Assembly (NCBI RefSeq): GCF_002741055.1
Contig: NZ_CP016809.1
Coordinates: 310,001 to 374,000 of the forward strand
Direction: 5' to 3'
Length of the DNA stretch: 64,000 nucleotides
Source: Paenibacillus ihbetae
GTDB taxonomy: Bacteria; Bacillota; Bacilli; Paenibacillales; Paenibacillaceae
A program made the position numbers and the translations under genes. The notes beneath the pieces were generated by a model. The model had not been told where the DNA came from. It worked only from the letters and a program-made list of their open reading frames with translations, and did not search any database. Below are positions 26,098-34,905 of the stretch, in pieces; the stretch's first letter is position 1, and each line of letters begins with the position of its first letter.

Positions 26098-26424
26098 TCA
26101 GATCTCATTAATAACGGAACCGATGAGCGCCAGTATGAAAACGACGACCACCGCTACCGATAAAACCGCAATTCGGATACCAATACGGGCCAGCCAATAC
26201 TTTTTCGCAATCCGCTCGTTGATAGACTCCATATAATAAGCCCCGGCCGCAAGAAGAAAGAACAGCCCATTAAAAATGTAATCTCCAGCGGATTTCGGCT
26301 CGGGGGTGTATGCTTGGAATCCGATTGTGTTTCTCATACCTTCATCTCTAGGAAAAACCGCCATGATAGCAGCCATGATGATGTGTAATACCAAAAAACA
26401 GATGATAATCGTTCCGACCATCAA
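26098..26424 (-). CDS. Small membrane protein of unknown function
   Basis: A 108-residue protein with three likely membrane segments: residues 3-22 (VGTIIICFLVLHIIMAAIMA), about 50-63 (FNGLFFLLAAGAYY) and 82-104 (IGIRIAVLSVAVVVVFILALIGS). Between them are an acidic loop and a basic patch (ERIAKKYWLARI). AGGAGG is close to the first ATG. I recognise no family. It has its own terminator and lies between the metallophosphoesterase and the esterase gene on the same strand, so its role cannot be inferred. Confidence 0.65.
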   Translation of the reverse strand: MMVGTIIICFLVLHIIMAAIMAVFPRDEGMRNTIGFQAYTPEPKSAGDYIFNGLFFLLAAGAYYMESINERIAKKYWLARIGIRIAVLSVAVVVVFILALIGSVINEI

Positions 26425-26490
26425 TATGCCTCCTATTAAGTATGAACCGATTCGATTTTCTAGCAGGGAAGTTCCTTTTAAATATAGATG

Positions 26491-26518
26491 AAGAGCAGCT
26501 GCCAGGGCAACTGCTCTT
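26491..26518 (-). terminator. Hairpin after the metallophosphoesterase gene
   Basis: AAGAGCAG (26491-26498) pairs with CTGCTCTT (26511-26518), with inner GCC/GGC pairs. It lies about 30 bp after the stop at 26547; the T-tract is weak. Confidence 0.6.
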
Positions 26519-26546
26519 GGATAGAAGCTTTACTAATAAGGACACT

Positions 26547-27521
26547 TTATTGATGGTTCTGCCGAGCACCCGGCTCATGTAGGGGCATTTCCCCGATCAA
26601 TCCGTCGCTCTGGCGAATCCACGTCTCAAGCTGCCGCTCGCCCGCTATGATTCGAATGATTCGTGCGCCCGTCGGGAATTTATCCATCCGTACACCGTCT
26701 ACATAACTGACATAACGCGTAGACCTGCCGTAACAAAGGCGGATGCCGTGCAGCATTCCGGAATAATCGTTCGAGTGGTCATGGCCGACAAAAGTGCCCA
26801 TCACATCCCCCATTTCCACCATCGCCGCGAACAAGCCTGAATTCACTTTAGGTGAGCTGATCCACTCGCTGCAATGGCCCTCGCACACAGAGGTCTCCCA
26901 CACCTTCTTGTATTCCGGCAGCGGAATATGGAAAAATGCCAGTGCCGGCAAAGGCGTCCCGCCGTTCTGTTCGGCCAATCGCCGGGATTGGGAGACGTAC
27001 CATTCGATTTGATCACGGCGGATCCAGTCGTATCCACCCACTGCCTCTGTCGCGGAGTAATCGCCGCTGTCAAGGAAAAACAACGCAGCAGCCGGCTTCC
27101 CCGCTTGATCGTCAACCGTCAGCACATAATTTCCCGCTCCGCTCAACCCCGGAGGATCCGGTTTGGCGACGCAATATGCATGACGTAGCTGCTCCTCATG
27201 CATCCTCTTTCGGGGAACATTTCCCTCCGAATCATGATTGCCAAACACCGCCGCCCACGGCACGCGGTTTTCTTCAGCAGCAGCAACCGCGCTGCGGAAT
27301 GATTGGAGCGGATCCTTGCTCCTTGCGCTTGCAATCAAATCTCCCGCGAATACAACAAGATCCGGCTGCTCAAGAGCGATGATCCTGTCCATCGCCGCCC
27401 TCGTCATTGAGTCGAGCAGCGGCGTCTCCGGATCCAGATCCTCCGCATCTATAAACTCAACATCGGAAAACTGTACGATAACAAACGTGCCGTCCTCACG
27501 AAATGTCAGCTTCTTCTCCAA
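26547..27521 (-). CDS. Calcineurin-like metallophosphoesterase
   Basis: A protein of about 324 residues with the binuclear metal motifs of the family in order: VQFSDVEFID, VFAGDLIAS, FGNHDSE, FFHIPLPEY and GTFVGHDHSND. It resembles the Dcr2/purple-acid-phosphatase-like subgroup, although the usual first motif DxH is D-V-E here. No signal peptide is visible. The start is taken as TTG at 27521, seven bases after AAAGGAGG. The coding start lies within the end of the MFS gene, so the two are translationally coupled. A phosphodiester or sugar-phosphate substrate is plausible. Confidence 0.85.
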   Translation of the reverse strand: MEKKLTFREDGTFVIVQFSDVEFIDAEDLDPETPLLDSMTRAAMDRIIALEQPDLVVFAGDLIASARSKDPLQSFRSAVAAAEENRVPWAAVFGNHDSEGNVPRKRMHEEQLRHAYCVAKPDPPGLSGAGNYVLTVDDQAGKPAAALFFLDSGDYSATEAVGGYDWIRRDQIEWYVSQSRRLAEQNGGTPLPALAFFHIPLPEYKKVWETSVCEGHCSEWISSPKVNSGLFAAMVEMGDVMGTFVGHDHSNDYSGMLHGIRLCYGRSTRYVSYVDGVRMDKFPTGARIIRIIAGERQLETWIRQSDGLIGEMPLHEPGARQNHQ

Positions 27522-28740
27522 GGACTCTCCTCCCTTTCCTCGTACCATCCTGCCAGTACCATAATCCGATCCCAATAAATACAGCTGCGCATGCCAGATA
27601 CATGGAAGTCATGCCATACTGCAATCCGACCACCCAGTATATCAGCGTCGGGCCGATTGCAGCTCCTAAATCGGTAGATACGGAATAAGCGGTCATGACG
27701 GTAATGACCGATGTTTTCTTCGCTGCGTCGGATGCCATAGCGTCCATCACGGTGCCAAGTGCTGTGCTGGTAATCATAACGAAAATAACGATACCGATCC
27801 ATATGCCTATCGGCAGCTGCCACGGCAGCAAAGCATAACCTGCCGCAGCGCCCGCCAGCGATACCATAAACAGAGGAAGCCTTCCTCTCGGCCCATCGGT
27901 ATGATGTCCGAACCAGCTGGCCAGGAACGGCTCCCATGCACAGCGTAGTGCCGTCAATACGCCGCCTAAAGCGGTGCTTCCGATCATCCACCCGAACCAA
28001 GGGATCCCGCCGGGATGGCTTGTGTCGATGAGATACGTAAGCGTCGCGCCGAACACGGCGTGCAGCAGCGATATTATTAATCCGCTAATCACGATTTTTT
28101 TGACTTGCAGCGACCAGACCGAGTCCCCCGCACCGCGAGGTGAATCCATCCGATGCGTCCCCGAAGCTTTTCCCTCGCTTATGGATACGGCGATGAGCGG
28201 AAGCCCGATCAAAGCCATGATCCCGAATAGTATGGAGACGGATTGCAATCCGATCATGGGCACAAGCACCCCTCCGAACAGTACGCCGACCAAGCTGCCA
28301 AGTCGCCACAATCCGTTATACGTACCCATCAAGCGCCCCCGATTCGAATCGTCGGAATAGCGGATGACGGTCAAATATCCGCCCATTCGCAGCAAGGACC
28401 ATGCAATCCCCCACACGGCACGAAGGGCGATCCATAGCACGAACCCTTCGAACATGCCGTATCCCGCTGTCGTAAGCGCCGCCAGCCCGACGGACATAAA
28501 CAGACCGGTACGCAGCGACATGCGGTGATACAGCCACCCGATCAGGGGGTTAAGGGGGAGCCTGACGAGACGATTGACAGATAGCAGTACGCCGACCTGC
28601 CAAAGCGCGTCCAGTCCCGCTTCCTTCCAATATACCGGCAAAACGATATACAGCATCGAATCACCGAAGAGAGTCAGTGCGGTAACGATACCGACAATCA
28701 CAATCTGTCGCCGTTCTTTGGCGCCGTCCCCGCCCGTCAT
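27496..28740 (-). CDS. MFS transporter
   Basis: A 414-residue major facilitator protein with twelve predicted membrane segments. RQIVIVGIVTALTLFGDSMLYIVLPVYW is the first, a loop motif near GWLYHRMSLRTG links segments 2 and 3, and a charged central loop (SEGKASGTHRMDSPRGAGDS) divides the halves. It begins inside the stop of the metallo-beta-lactamase-fold remnant (ATGA overlap) and overlaps the metallophosphoesterase start, forming a three-gene operon. The substrate is unknown; efflux is the most common role of this subgroup. Confidence 0.88.
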   Translation of the reverse strand: MTGGDGAKERRQIVIVGIVTALTLFGDSMLYIVLPVYWKEAGLDALWQVGVLLSVNRLVRLPLNPLIGWLYHRMSLRTGLFMSVGLAALTTAGYGMFEGFVLWIALRAVWGIAWSLLRMGGYLTVIRYSDDSNRGRLMGTYNGLWRLGSLVGVLFGGVLVPMIGLQSVSILFGIMALIGLPLIAVSISEGKASGTHRMDSPRGAGDSVWSLQVKKIVISGLIISLLHAVFGATLTYLIDTSHPGGIPWFGWMIGSTALGGVLTALRCAWEPFLASWFGHHTDGPRGRLPLFMVSLAGAAAGYALLPWQLPIGIWIGIVIFVMITSTALGTVMDAMASDAAKKTSVITVMTAYSVSTDLGAAIGPTLIYWVVGLQYGMTSMYLACAAVFIGIGLWYWQDGTRKGRRVLGEEADIS

Positions 28741-29204
28741 AAATCGACGATCAAGCCATCATAGGCAACCTTGATGCCGGAAGGCTCAAAGGCACGCTCA
28801 AACTCATCATGCATAAAGCCGAAGGCGAACCTGTCTCCGGCATCCGGACCAATCGCAGATATGCTTTGGCTAACCGCCGCATCGTTGCCGTAAATATGTA
28901 AGGGTTGATCGATGCCATGGGCAAACCCGTCTACTCGGTTGTACAGATCCGATGGCTGGAAATGATCGTAATGCGTACGCGTGAGTAACAGATGCTCTAC
29001 CGCCCCCAAATCGATCCCGTCACGCAGCGCCTGCATGTGGGAATCTGCGGAGTAGTCGACCTTGATCATGCCATCAATCAATACAGAGCTTCTCGTTCGA
29101 ATGTTTTTTCCTCCAAGCGATCTTGCGTTGCGACAGGCGTCACAGCGGCAATACGGATTAGGGAATCCTTCCGCAGCAGCCGTTCCAAGAAAATGAACCT
29201 TCAT
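28737..29204 (-). pseudogene. Degenerate metallo-beta-lactamase-fold hydrolase (PhnP-like)
   Basis: About 155 residues starting MKVHFLGTAAAEGFPNPYCRCDACRNARSLGGKNIRTRSSVLID, typical of PhnP-like metallo-hydrolases including the C-x-C-x-x-C cluster. Relatives are usually about 250-280 residues long. The metal motif HxHxDH is here RTHYDH, so its first histidine is arginine. The C-terminal half is missing, and the end AYDGLIVDL looks like a later segment joined after an internal deletion. It is probably inactive as a metal hydrolase. The start has GGAG nine bases upstream, so it may still be translated and couple into the MFS gene. Confidence 0.6.
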
Positions 29205-29294
29205 TTGTACGCTCTCCTTCCTTTGAAAAGCAATCGAGTTTAATGGCATTGATCAATACAAATAATACCACATAAATACAATCAATCACACATG

Positions 29295-29333
29295 AAAAAA
29301 CGATCCCGGGTTTGCCAAAAACCAGGAATCGTT
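29295..29333 (-). terminator. Terminator after the DeoR gene
   Basis: AACGATTCC and GGATCGTT arms with one mismatch close a loop on the minus strand, followed by six T residues (29300-29295). It lies just past the DeoR stop. Confidence 0.7.
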
Positions 29334-29345
29334 TGCCGCTTCTAC

Positions 29346-30122
29346 CTATTTATATACGATATCGATGCCACTCTTGCTGAATTGATCAACCAGCTTCTTA
29401 TCGATGTTCGAATCCGTTACAAACCGTTCGACTTCGCTTGCCCCGCATACTTTGATCAACGAGTTTTGTCCGAACTTGCTGCTGTCTGCGAGGGCAATGG
29501 TTCGCTTGGCGTTGGCGTGCATGATTTTTTTCACCTGAACCTCGCCGATGGCGTTATCCGTAATCCCCGCTTCTAACGTAACCCCGCTCATGCTCATAAA
29601 AAATAAATCCGCGTGAAAGCGGGATGTAAATTCCTCCGTCAGATCGCCGATGATGCTCAGCTCTTCATGACGAATGACGCCCCCGGTCATGATTACCGTA
29701 TATCCTGGCATCGTGACGAGCTCATTCACAATCGGAAGCGAGTTGGTAATAATCGTTAGTCGGTCGAATTTCGTCTTCAGCACCTTAGCAATCTCCGTGT
29801 TTGTCGTACTTGGGTCCAGCGCGACGGACATTCCTTCGGTCACATAACGAACCGCGATTTGAGCCAGCTCCTTCTTCTCTTCCATAAAGATCGATTCACG
29901 GATCGGAAGCGGAATTTCGTGGCTGTAATCCGGATCTCTCGGAATCGCCCCGCCGTGCACCCGGCGCAGATAGCCTTCGCTTTCCAGGTATTCAAGGTCC
30001 CGTCTAATCGTCTCGAACGAAACCCCGAAATGCTCCATGAGCTCTGACGCCCGAATCGATTTGTCCTGATTCAATTTCTGAATGATGATTTGATGCCGCT
30101 GTTCAGCAAACAACTGCTCCAC
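29346..30122 (-). CDS. DeoR-family transcriptional regulator
   Basis: A 258-residue protein. The N-terminal helix-turn-helix has the DeoR signature RASELMEHFGVSFETIRRDLEYLESEGYLRRVHGGAI. The C-terminal sugar-phosphate-binding domain follows (VALDPSTTNTEIAKVL, TIITNSLPIVNEL, IALADSSKFGQNSLIKV). Such proteins usually repress sugar-use operons and are released by a phosphorylated sugar. It precedes the MBL-MFS-phosphoesterase operon with a terminator between, so those genes or its own are plausible targets. Confidence 0.9.
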   Translation of the reverse strand: MEQLFAEQRHQIIIQKLNQDKSIRASELMEHFGVSFETIRRDLEYLESEGYLRRVHGGAIPRDPDYSHEIPLPIRESIFMEEKKELAQIAVRYVTEGMSVALDPSTTNTEIAKVLKTKFDRLTIITNSLPIVNELVTMPGYTVIMTGGVIRHEELSIIGDLTEEFTSRFHADLFFMSMSGVTLEAGITDNAIGEVQVKKIMHANAKRTIALADSSKFGQNSLIKVCGASEVERFVTDSNIDKKLVDQFSKSGIDIVYK

Positions 30123-30218
30123 TCCTTACTTGCCATTACTTCTTAACTAGAAGTTTACCATAAATGGGATCTATCCACCCGGGCCGGCTGTTTCTGCAGC
30201 TTATCTAACAAGAGCGAT

Positions 30219-30950
30219 CTATTCTTGCTTGTTCTTGAACACAGTGACCATAAAATAAAGACAAGCAAGATGTAACACCAAGCCCATCAAGAAGTAAACA
30301 AATACGGGCAAAGGCTCGTTATGCATGGTCAGATCAAGGACCTTTGCCGGCCAATAGCTAGGAAACAAAGCCCCAAGCGCCTGCCAAGCTCCTGGAACGA
30401 AATGAACCACCACAGGACCTATAATGAACAATCCTCCTATTTTGGATAAGGCCAGCCCCTCCACTTTATTTGATGAGAATGCGGCGAGAAAGAGTGAAAA
30501 CATCGGCGATTCCAATGCCAGCAGCAGCAAAGCATACAGCGTCTCCCATCGAAACTCCGTCATTGTGGACCATTGCAAATAGATAGCGGACAACACGATG
30601 CACAGCAGGGTTGGAAGCGCCAATCTATACAGTAAATACCCCTTGTGCATCAATGGCGTAACCGCGTAATAGGCTATCATGTTCTCATCCCGTTCGTCGA
30701 GCATAAGCAGCCCCGTAAGCATCCCTGTCAACATCGGGATCGTCACCGCCAACAAAGATGCAACAAAGCCACGATATTGCTCAAGATTAAACGAATAATT
30801 CATGTCAAGCCAATGAACGGCTATAGGAAAACCGAACCTGGACAGGAAGATAAGCACCAGCGGACCGATCATATCCGCCATGAGCACAGGGTCTTTCAAT
30901 GCGTGCTGAAGATCCTTCGTCATCAGGGCTTTATATTTTGCCACTGCCAT
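30219..30950 (-). CDS. ABC-2 type transporter permease (second permease)
   Basis: A membrane protein of about 243 residues with six hydrophobic segments. KYKALMTKDLQHALKDPVLMADMIGPLVLIFLSRFGFPI opens like fluoroquinolone-export or ABC-2 type permeases, and the third segment is followed by DERDENMIAYYAVTPL. AAGGAGG lies immediately before the chosen ATG; a GTG four codons earlier (30962) also fits the frame. The gene overlaps the first permease by about 20 bp and ends the TetR-ATPase-permease-permease operon. Confidence 0.78.
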   Translation of the reverse strand: MAVAKYKALMTKDLQHALKDPVLMADMIGPLVLIFLSRFGFPIAVHWLDMNYSFNLEQYRGFVASLLAVTIPMLTGMLTGLLMLDERDENMIAYYAVTPLMHKGYLLYRLALPTLLCIVLSAIYLQWSTMTEFRWETLYALLLLALESPMFSLFLAAFSSNKVEGLALSKIGGLFIIGPVVVHFVPGAWQALGALFPSYWPAKVLDLTMHNEPLPVFVYFLMGLVLHLACLYFMVTVFKNKQE

Positions 30951-31650
30951 CCCCTCCTTCACCGATCTGCATCAGCACATTTCGTGAATATGAGCGTTGT
31001 GCCCAGATATATGCTGCGGCATTCCAGATCAATAGGATGAATACGTAAAGAAGGGGATTTACGGACAGGCCGCCAGAAGGAGAACCGAGTAATCGGAGTG
31101 TTCCTTCGGTCGGAAGCAGGAGAAACAGATCCGTATGCCATAAATGAAAGTAGCCCAGCAATGGAAGGACAAATGGCAAAGCGTAGACTTGCACCATCAG
31201 AATAAAACCATTGATGGTACGATGTCGTGCCGCCACGCCTATCGATAGCAAGGTCATAAAGGTTGACGTCAGGACGATACCTACAGAAAAAGCAAGCGGT
31301 GACTGCGGAAGGCTGCCGCTCGCCGCATGAATGGCCCATCCTGCCGCAAGGGACAAGACGGACAGCGATCCGGCCTTCGCCAGCAAATAATCCCGAATAT
31401 GAACCGGCGTGACGAACAGCGGATCGTGGACGCCTTGGTCCCTCTCCAACAAAACCATCCCGCCTGCCATGATAAGTCCTAAAGCTGCAGGATCACTGAA
31501 GGTCAGCGCTATTGCCGTCGTCTCCTTATATGTCTCTGGAATGAACCGAAGCAGAATCCAATAGCAGACACAAACGAATACATAAACGAAATAGAATCCA
31601 TGACGCCATTGGAATCGCAGGTCGAATATCAACAGGGATAAGCCTTTCAT
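30931..31650 (-). CDS. ABC transporter permease (first permease)
   Basis: A 239-residue integral membrane protein with about six segments. It opens with LSLLIFDLRFQWRHGFYFVYVFVCVCYWILLRFIPE, and GLIMAGGMVLLERDQGVHDPLFVTPVHIRDYLLAKAGSL is the typical cytoplasmic loop of ABC-2 permeases. It overlaps the ATPase gene by 4 bp and the second permease by about 20 bp. Together with that permease and the ATPase it should form one heteromeric exporter. Confidence 0.8.
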   Translation of the reverse strand: MKGLSLLIFDLRFQWRHGFYFVYVFVCVCYWILLRFIPETYKETTAIALTFSDPAALGLIMAGGMVLLERDQGVHDPLFVTPVHIRDYLLAKAGSLSVLSLAAGWAIHAASGSLPQSPLAFSVGIVLTSTFMTLLSIGVAARHRTINGFILMVQVYALPFVLPLLGYFHLWHTDLFLLLPTEGTLRLLGSPSGGLSVNPLLYVFILLIWNAAAYIWAQRSYSRNVLMQIGEGGDGSGKI

Positions 31651-32501
31651 ATCAGCTGCCTCCCCGTCACCTCGATAAAAATTTGTTCAAGGGATGCCTC
31701 CTGCGAATGAATCGTTTCGAGCATATCATTCTTAATGATCTTAAGAAATTGATCATTCCCGCCGATTCCGTCAAGAGGAAATAAGGCTTCCTTTAACTGG
31801 CCGTTCTTGCGATATTCGACGCGAAGCTCCTTCCTTCCCTTGCGCAGCTTCAATTCTCTTGGCGAATCGATCAGTTTGATTTCACCGTCGACAATAAAGG
31901 CTACCCGATCGCAAAGCTCCTCTGCCGCTTGCATATTATGCGTTGTGATCAGGACGGTCTTCCCCGCCGCCTTTTTCGCCAGTATCAATTCCTTCATCCG
32001 TTTCGCGTTCACCGGGTCCAAGCCGGAGGTGGGCTCATCCAGAAAAAGGATATCCGGATCGTGCAGCAGCGCCCGGCAGAAGTTCAGCCTCATCTTCATC
32101 CCTTTGGACAGCTGGGACACCTTCATGTTTGCGGCATCTGCAAGATTGACTTGCTCCAGCAGACGCATAGGATCCTCGGTTTTTCCCTTGTAGAGGGAGC
32201 GAAAGAGCTTTAAATTCTCAAGAACCGTAAATTTGCTGTAGAAGTTCGGGAATTCAAAGGCAACCCCGATTCGTTCGTAATAGTCGGGACCGATATCCCT
32301 GATCTCGCTGCCCATTACTTTTACACTTCCCTGGTAGCCCTTCAGCACGCCGATCAGCAGCTTTTGAGTCGTACTTTTACCCGCGCCGGAAGGACCGAGG
32401 AATCCGAAGATTTCTCCGGCAGGGATCACAAAATCCAGTCCGCACAGTGTTTGCTCGCTCCGGTTCGGATAGGTAAAATGAAGACCTTTTACTTCGATCA
32501 T
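31647..32501 (-). CDS. ABC transporter ATP-binding protein
   Basis: A 284-residue ATPase. Walker A is GPSGAGKST (37-45), the signature is LSKGM, Walker B is ILFLDEPTSGLDP, and the H-loop is TTHNM. The C-terminal tail (RKELRVEYRKNGQLKEALFPLDGIGGNDQFLKIIKND) is typical of drug-exporting ABC-2 systems. It overlaps the TetR gene by 4 bp and the first permease by 4 bp, so all four genes are coupled. Confidence 0.9.
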   Translation of the reverse strand: MIEVKGLHFTYPNRSEQTLCGLDFVIPAGEIFGFLGPSGAGKSTTQKLLIGVLKGYQGSVKVMGSEIRDIGPDYYERIGVAFEFPNFYSKFTVLENLKLFRSLYKGKTEDPMRLLEQVNLADAANMKVSQLSKGMKMRLNFCRALLHDPDILFLDEPTSGLDPVNAKRMKELILAKKAAGKTVLITTHNMQAAEELCDRVAFIVDGEIKLIDSPRELKLRKGRKELRVEYRKNGQLKEALFPLDGIGGNDQFLKIIKNDMLETIHSQEASLEQIFIEVTGRQLI

Positions 32502-33151
32502 ACCGGCTCGTCTCCTTCAGCAGGCCTTGACACCGCAAGCATACCAGCCGATAACAATTCGACCAGCAGCTCGATCGATGCCGCATATTGGGCCTCTCCG
32601 ATGTCATTCTTGTGAAGTGACAGCAAGGCCAAGGATCGAATCATCCCCACAATCGATTCGGAAGGGATACCGGATAAAATGCCCGCTCTTTGCCAGGCCG
32701 TAATGATCGGCAAGAGCGCTTCTTGATCCTCCCTAAAGTTGCGTTCTAGCTGCGCCTTGGGCAACTTCCTGAATAACATTTCCAACTCGCCACGATCCAT
32801 CATTTTCCGGAGGAGCGGGCTTTCATCCATCATTCTTATTGAATAGGAAAGGAATCGCCGGATGCCTTCCTTGCTGTTAACCTTCTCCGGAGGGAATAAA
32901 TCCAGCACAGCATTGCGGATACGCTGTTCCTCTTCCAGCAGCAGTTCATAATACAATTCCTCTTTCGAGGCGAAAAACATGTAAAACGAACCTTGGGCAA
33001 TACCGGCAGCCTTCGTCAAATCCTCCACGCTCGTTTTGCGAAGACCTGCCGTTTCAAATTGGTGCCGCCCCTCCGAAAGCAATTTCTGACGGATCCATTC
33101 GCGTTCCTGCTCGGAAAACTTTTTTGGCATGTAGCTGTTCACATCCTTCAT
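32498..33151 (-). CDS. TetR-family transcriptional regulator of the ABC exporter
   Basis: A 217-residue protein. The N-terminal TetR helix-turn-helix reads LRKTSVEDLTKAAGIAQGSFYMFFASKEELYYELL, followed by an all-helical ligand domain. It heads the exporter operon and overlaps the ATPase by 4 bp, which suggests it represses the operon and is released by the exported compound. Neither the ATG used here nor the one seven codons later (33130, MPKKFSEQE) has a strong Shine-Dalgarno; the second matches usual TetR starts better. Confidence 0.88.
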   Translation of the reverse strand: MKDVNSYMPKKFSEQEREWIRQKLLSEGRHQFETAGLRKTSVEDLTKAAGIAQGSFYMFFASKEELYYELLLEEEQRIRNAVLDLFPPEKVNSKEGIRRFLSYSIRMMDESPLLRKMMDRGELEMLFRKLPKAQLERNFREDQEALLPIITAWQRAGILSGIPSESIVGMIRSLALLSLHKNDIGEAQYAASIELLVELLSAGMLAVSRPAEGDEPV

Positions 33152-33348
33152 GAATCTAATTATGATTTTATGAATGATTTTATTTTATATTCACAAAAAT
33201 ACAGCTGCATGCTCCGAATGTCAATAGTTCGTTTTAGGACTGCGTTTGCCATCATATTGCAATCATCAAGGGTTAGAGGGCCGCTCGACGAACAAGCCGC
33301 CTAATGTAGGGCTGCCTGTTATCAGTGTATAGTAGAACTCCAACAGCT

Positions 33349-33957
33349 TTATCCCAAAAGGAGTAAGTGCGTTATAGTTGCAAAATCGATTAATACAGGT
33401 CGCCCATCAACGTATTTTATATGAGTAATAGAACACTCAGGGACCAGTCGACTCTGCGCTTGAACAAAGTCCGGGTGATACGCATTCAACTCATCTTGGG
33501 AAAATTCGTTTACCATAAAGTCCGTAATTAATCCGCCATGGGTCACGATCACGATCTTCTCATTTGGGTGTTGTGCCGAAAGCTCCACTAAGCATGAAGA
33601 CAACCGTTCGCCTGCCTTGCGAGCTGAATCTCCGACCGGGGGGACAAAATCTCTTTCCCGGGTGCAGCGATTCCACATCCCGATAAACTCTTGAAATGTT
33701 TGTCCGGGTAGATCTCCCCAGTTTGCCCGCTCCCTTAACCGAATCTCTACCATGAAAGGTTTATTGACAGCTTCAGCAATGATTTTAGCGGTCTGCTTGG
33801 CTCGATTAAGGGGACTGCAGCAGATTCTGCTTATGGGCACATTACGAAAATAGGCTGCTGTCATCCGAGCCTGCTGTATCCCTAAGGGGGAAATGGACAC
33901 ATCTCCAATTCCTTTCTGCTTTACGGCATGTCTAACCAGGTAAAAGCCCGTGCTCAT
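33349..33957 (-). CDS. Histidine phosphatase family protein (phosphoglycerate-mutase-like)
   Basis: A protein of about 202 residues. The phospho-histidine motif is FYLVRHAVKQ (usually RHG; RHA is a common variant). The conserved arginine follows in SPLNRAKQTA, the acid in LRERANWGD and the second histidine in VTHGGLI. The start at 33957 has GGAGG nine bases upstream; the frame is open to 34011. The family includes phosphoglycerate mutases and various small-molecule phosphatases; RHA proteins are often phosphatases. It stands alone between the TetR operon and a divergent broken monooxygenase gene. Confidence 0.88.
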   Translation of the reverse strand: MSTGFYLVRHAVKQKGIGDVSISPLGIQQARMTAAYFRNVPISRICCSPLNRAKQTAKIIAEAVNKPFMVEIRLRERANWGDLPGQTFQEFIGMWNRCTRERDFVPPVGDSARKAGERLSSCLVELSAQHPNEKIVIVTHGGLITDFMVNEFSQDELNAYHPDFVQAQSRLVPECSITHIKYVDGRPVLIDFATITHLLLLG

Positions 33958-34027
33958 TCCAACACTCCTCCCAATGCATATGTTTTGATGGTTATTAAAT
34001 TTAACGTTCATCTAATTAGATTGTAGC

Positions 34028-34723
34028 ATGGGGTTGATACATTGGGAAGTCCGATTAGTGAATAAGAAAACCGCAAATCTACTCGTGAACCATTGGGCGA
34101 TTTATGGCCGCACAAGATTGGTTCATGAAAAGGATAGGCCATTGATGCCTGAAGTACTGAAAACAAGCGGTATCCACGCTATCGGCCGTTCAGGCGACGG
34201 CATCTTTTTTACGACGATGGCCTTTCGCGAATCTCCGCATGCAGCTTTCTCCCGAATGGGAGTCGCGCAGCCGCCTCCCTTGGTTGATGATTATACCATG
34301 TGGGCTGTTCTCATGCCCAAAGAACGGTTCCAACAATATCAAACAACCTCTGACCCCGACTTGCTGTTTCGGGTGGCCCAAAACATTTCGCGAAACTTTC
34401 ACCCGGTGATCCAGCGTCTGATCCAGCATGCGGACGTAGATTATACGATGAGAGTCACATTCAAGGCTGGAAGAAAACCCTCCGTTTGGCCGAACGCACG
34501 CGTTATTTTTATGGGTGATGCGGTCCATGCCATGCCTCTTACCGGAGCGCATGGGGGCAACACGGCCTTGCGTGATGCACGTCTCCTCGCCGACAAGCTT
34601 GAGACTGCGATGAAGCAGGAAGAGGATTTTGAAACAGCGATAGCCGATTATTATCATGAAATGAGTAAATATGCGTTCCGCGAGGTTGAAGCATCAAAGA
34701 CCATGATGAAACGATTCCGATGA
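34028..34723 (+). pseudogene. Broken FAD-dependent monooxygenase (C-terminal part)
   Basis: About 231 residues matching the C-terminal part of PF01494-type flavin monooxygenases. The second FAD motif is intact (VIFMGDAVHAMPLTGAHGGNTALRDARLLADKL), and the substrate-domain strand IGRSGDGIFFTTMAFRES precedes it. The N-terminal Rossmann fold with GxGxxG, about 170 residues, is absent, and the upstream DNA encodes the oppositely oriented histidine phosphatase. After the stop, another frame (34723-34806) reads KNPVMRWTMLSAIPWIRSLT, which looks like the genuine tail. A frameshift therefore also truncated the C-terminus. Confidence 0.65.
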
Positions 34724-34847
34724 AAAATCCGGTCATGCGATGGACGATGTTAAGTGCGATCCCTTGGATTCGATCCTTGACGAACCCGTCACTTACGATT
34801 GATTAACCAATCCATGTCAATAGACGATTAAGCAACGATTAATAATG

Positions 34848-34877
34848 AAAATGCCGATCTTGAAAGACCGGCATTTT
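34848..34877. terminator. Bidirectional terminator
   Basis: AAAATGCCG (34848-34856) and CGGCATTTT (34869-34877) form a perfect 9-bp stem with extra TCTT/AAGA pairing inside. It lies between the convergent monooxygenase remnant and the dehydrogenase gene, with T-rich flanks in both directions. Confidence 0.75.
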
Positions 34878-34905
34878 GTCTATTCTTTTGTCATTTCTTT
34901 GTGAA

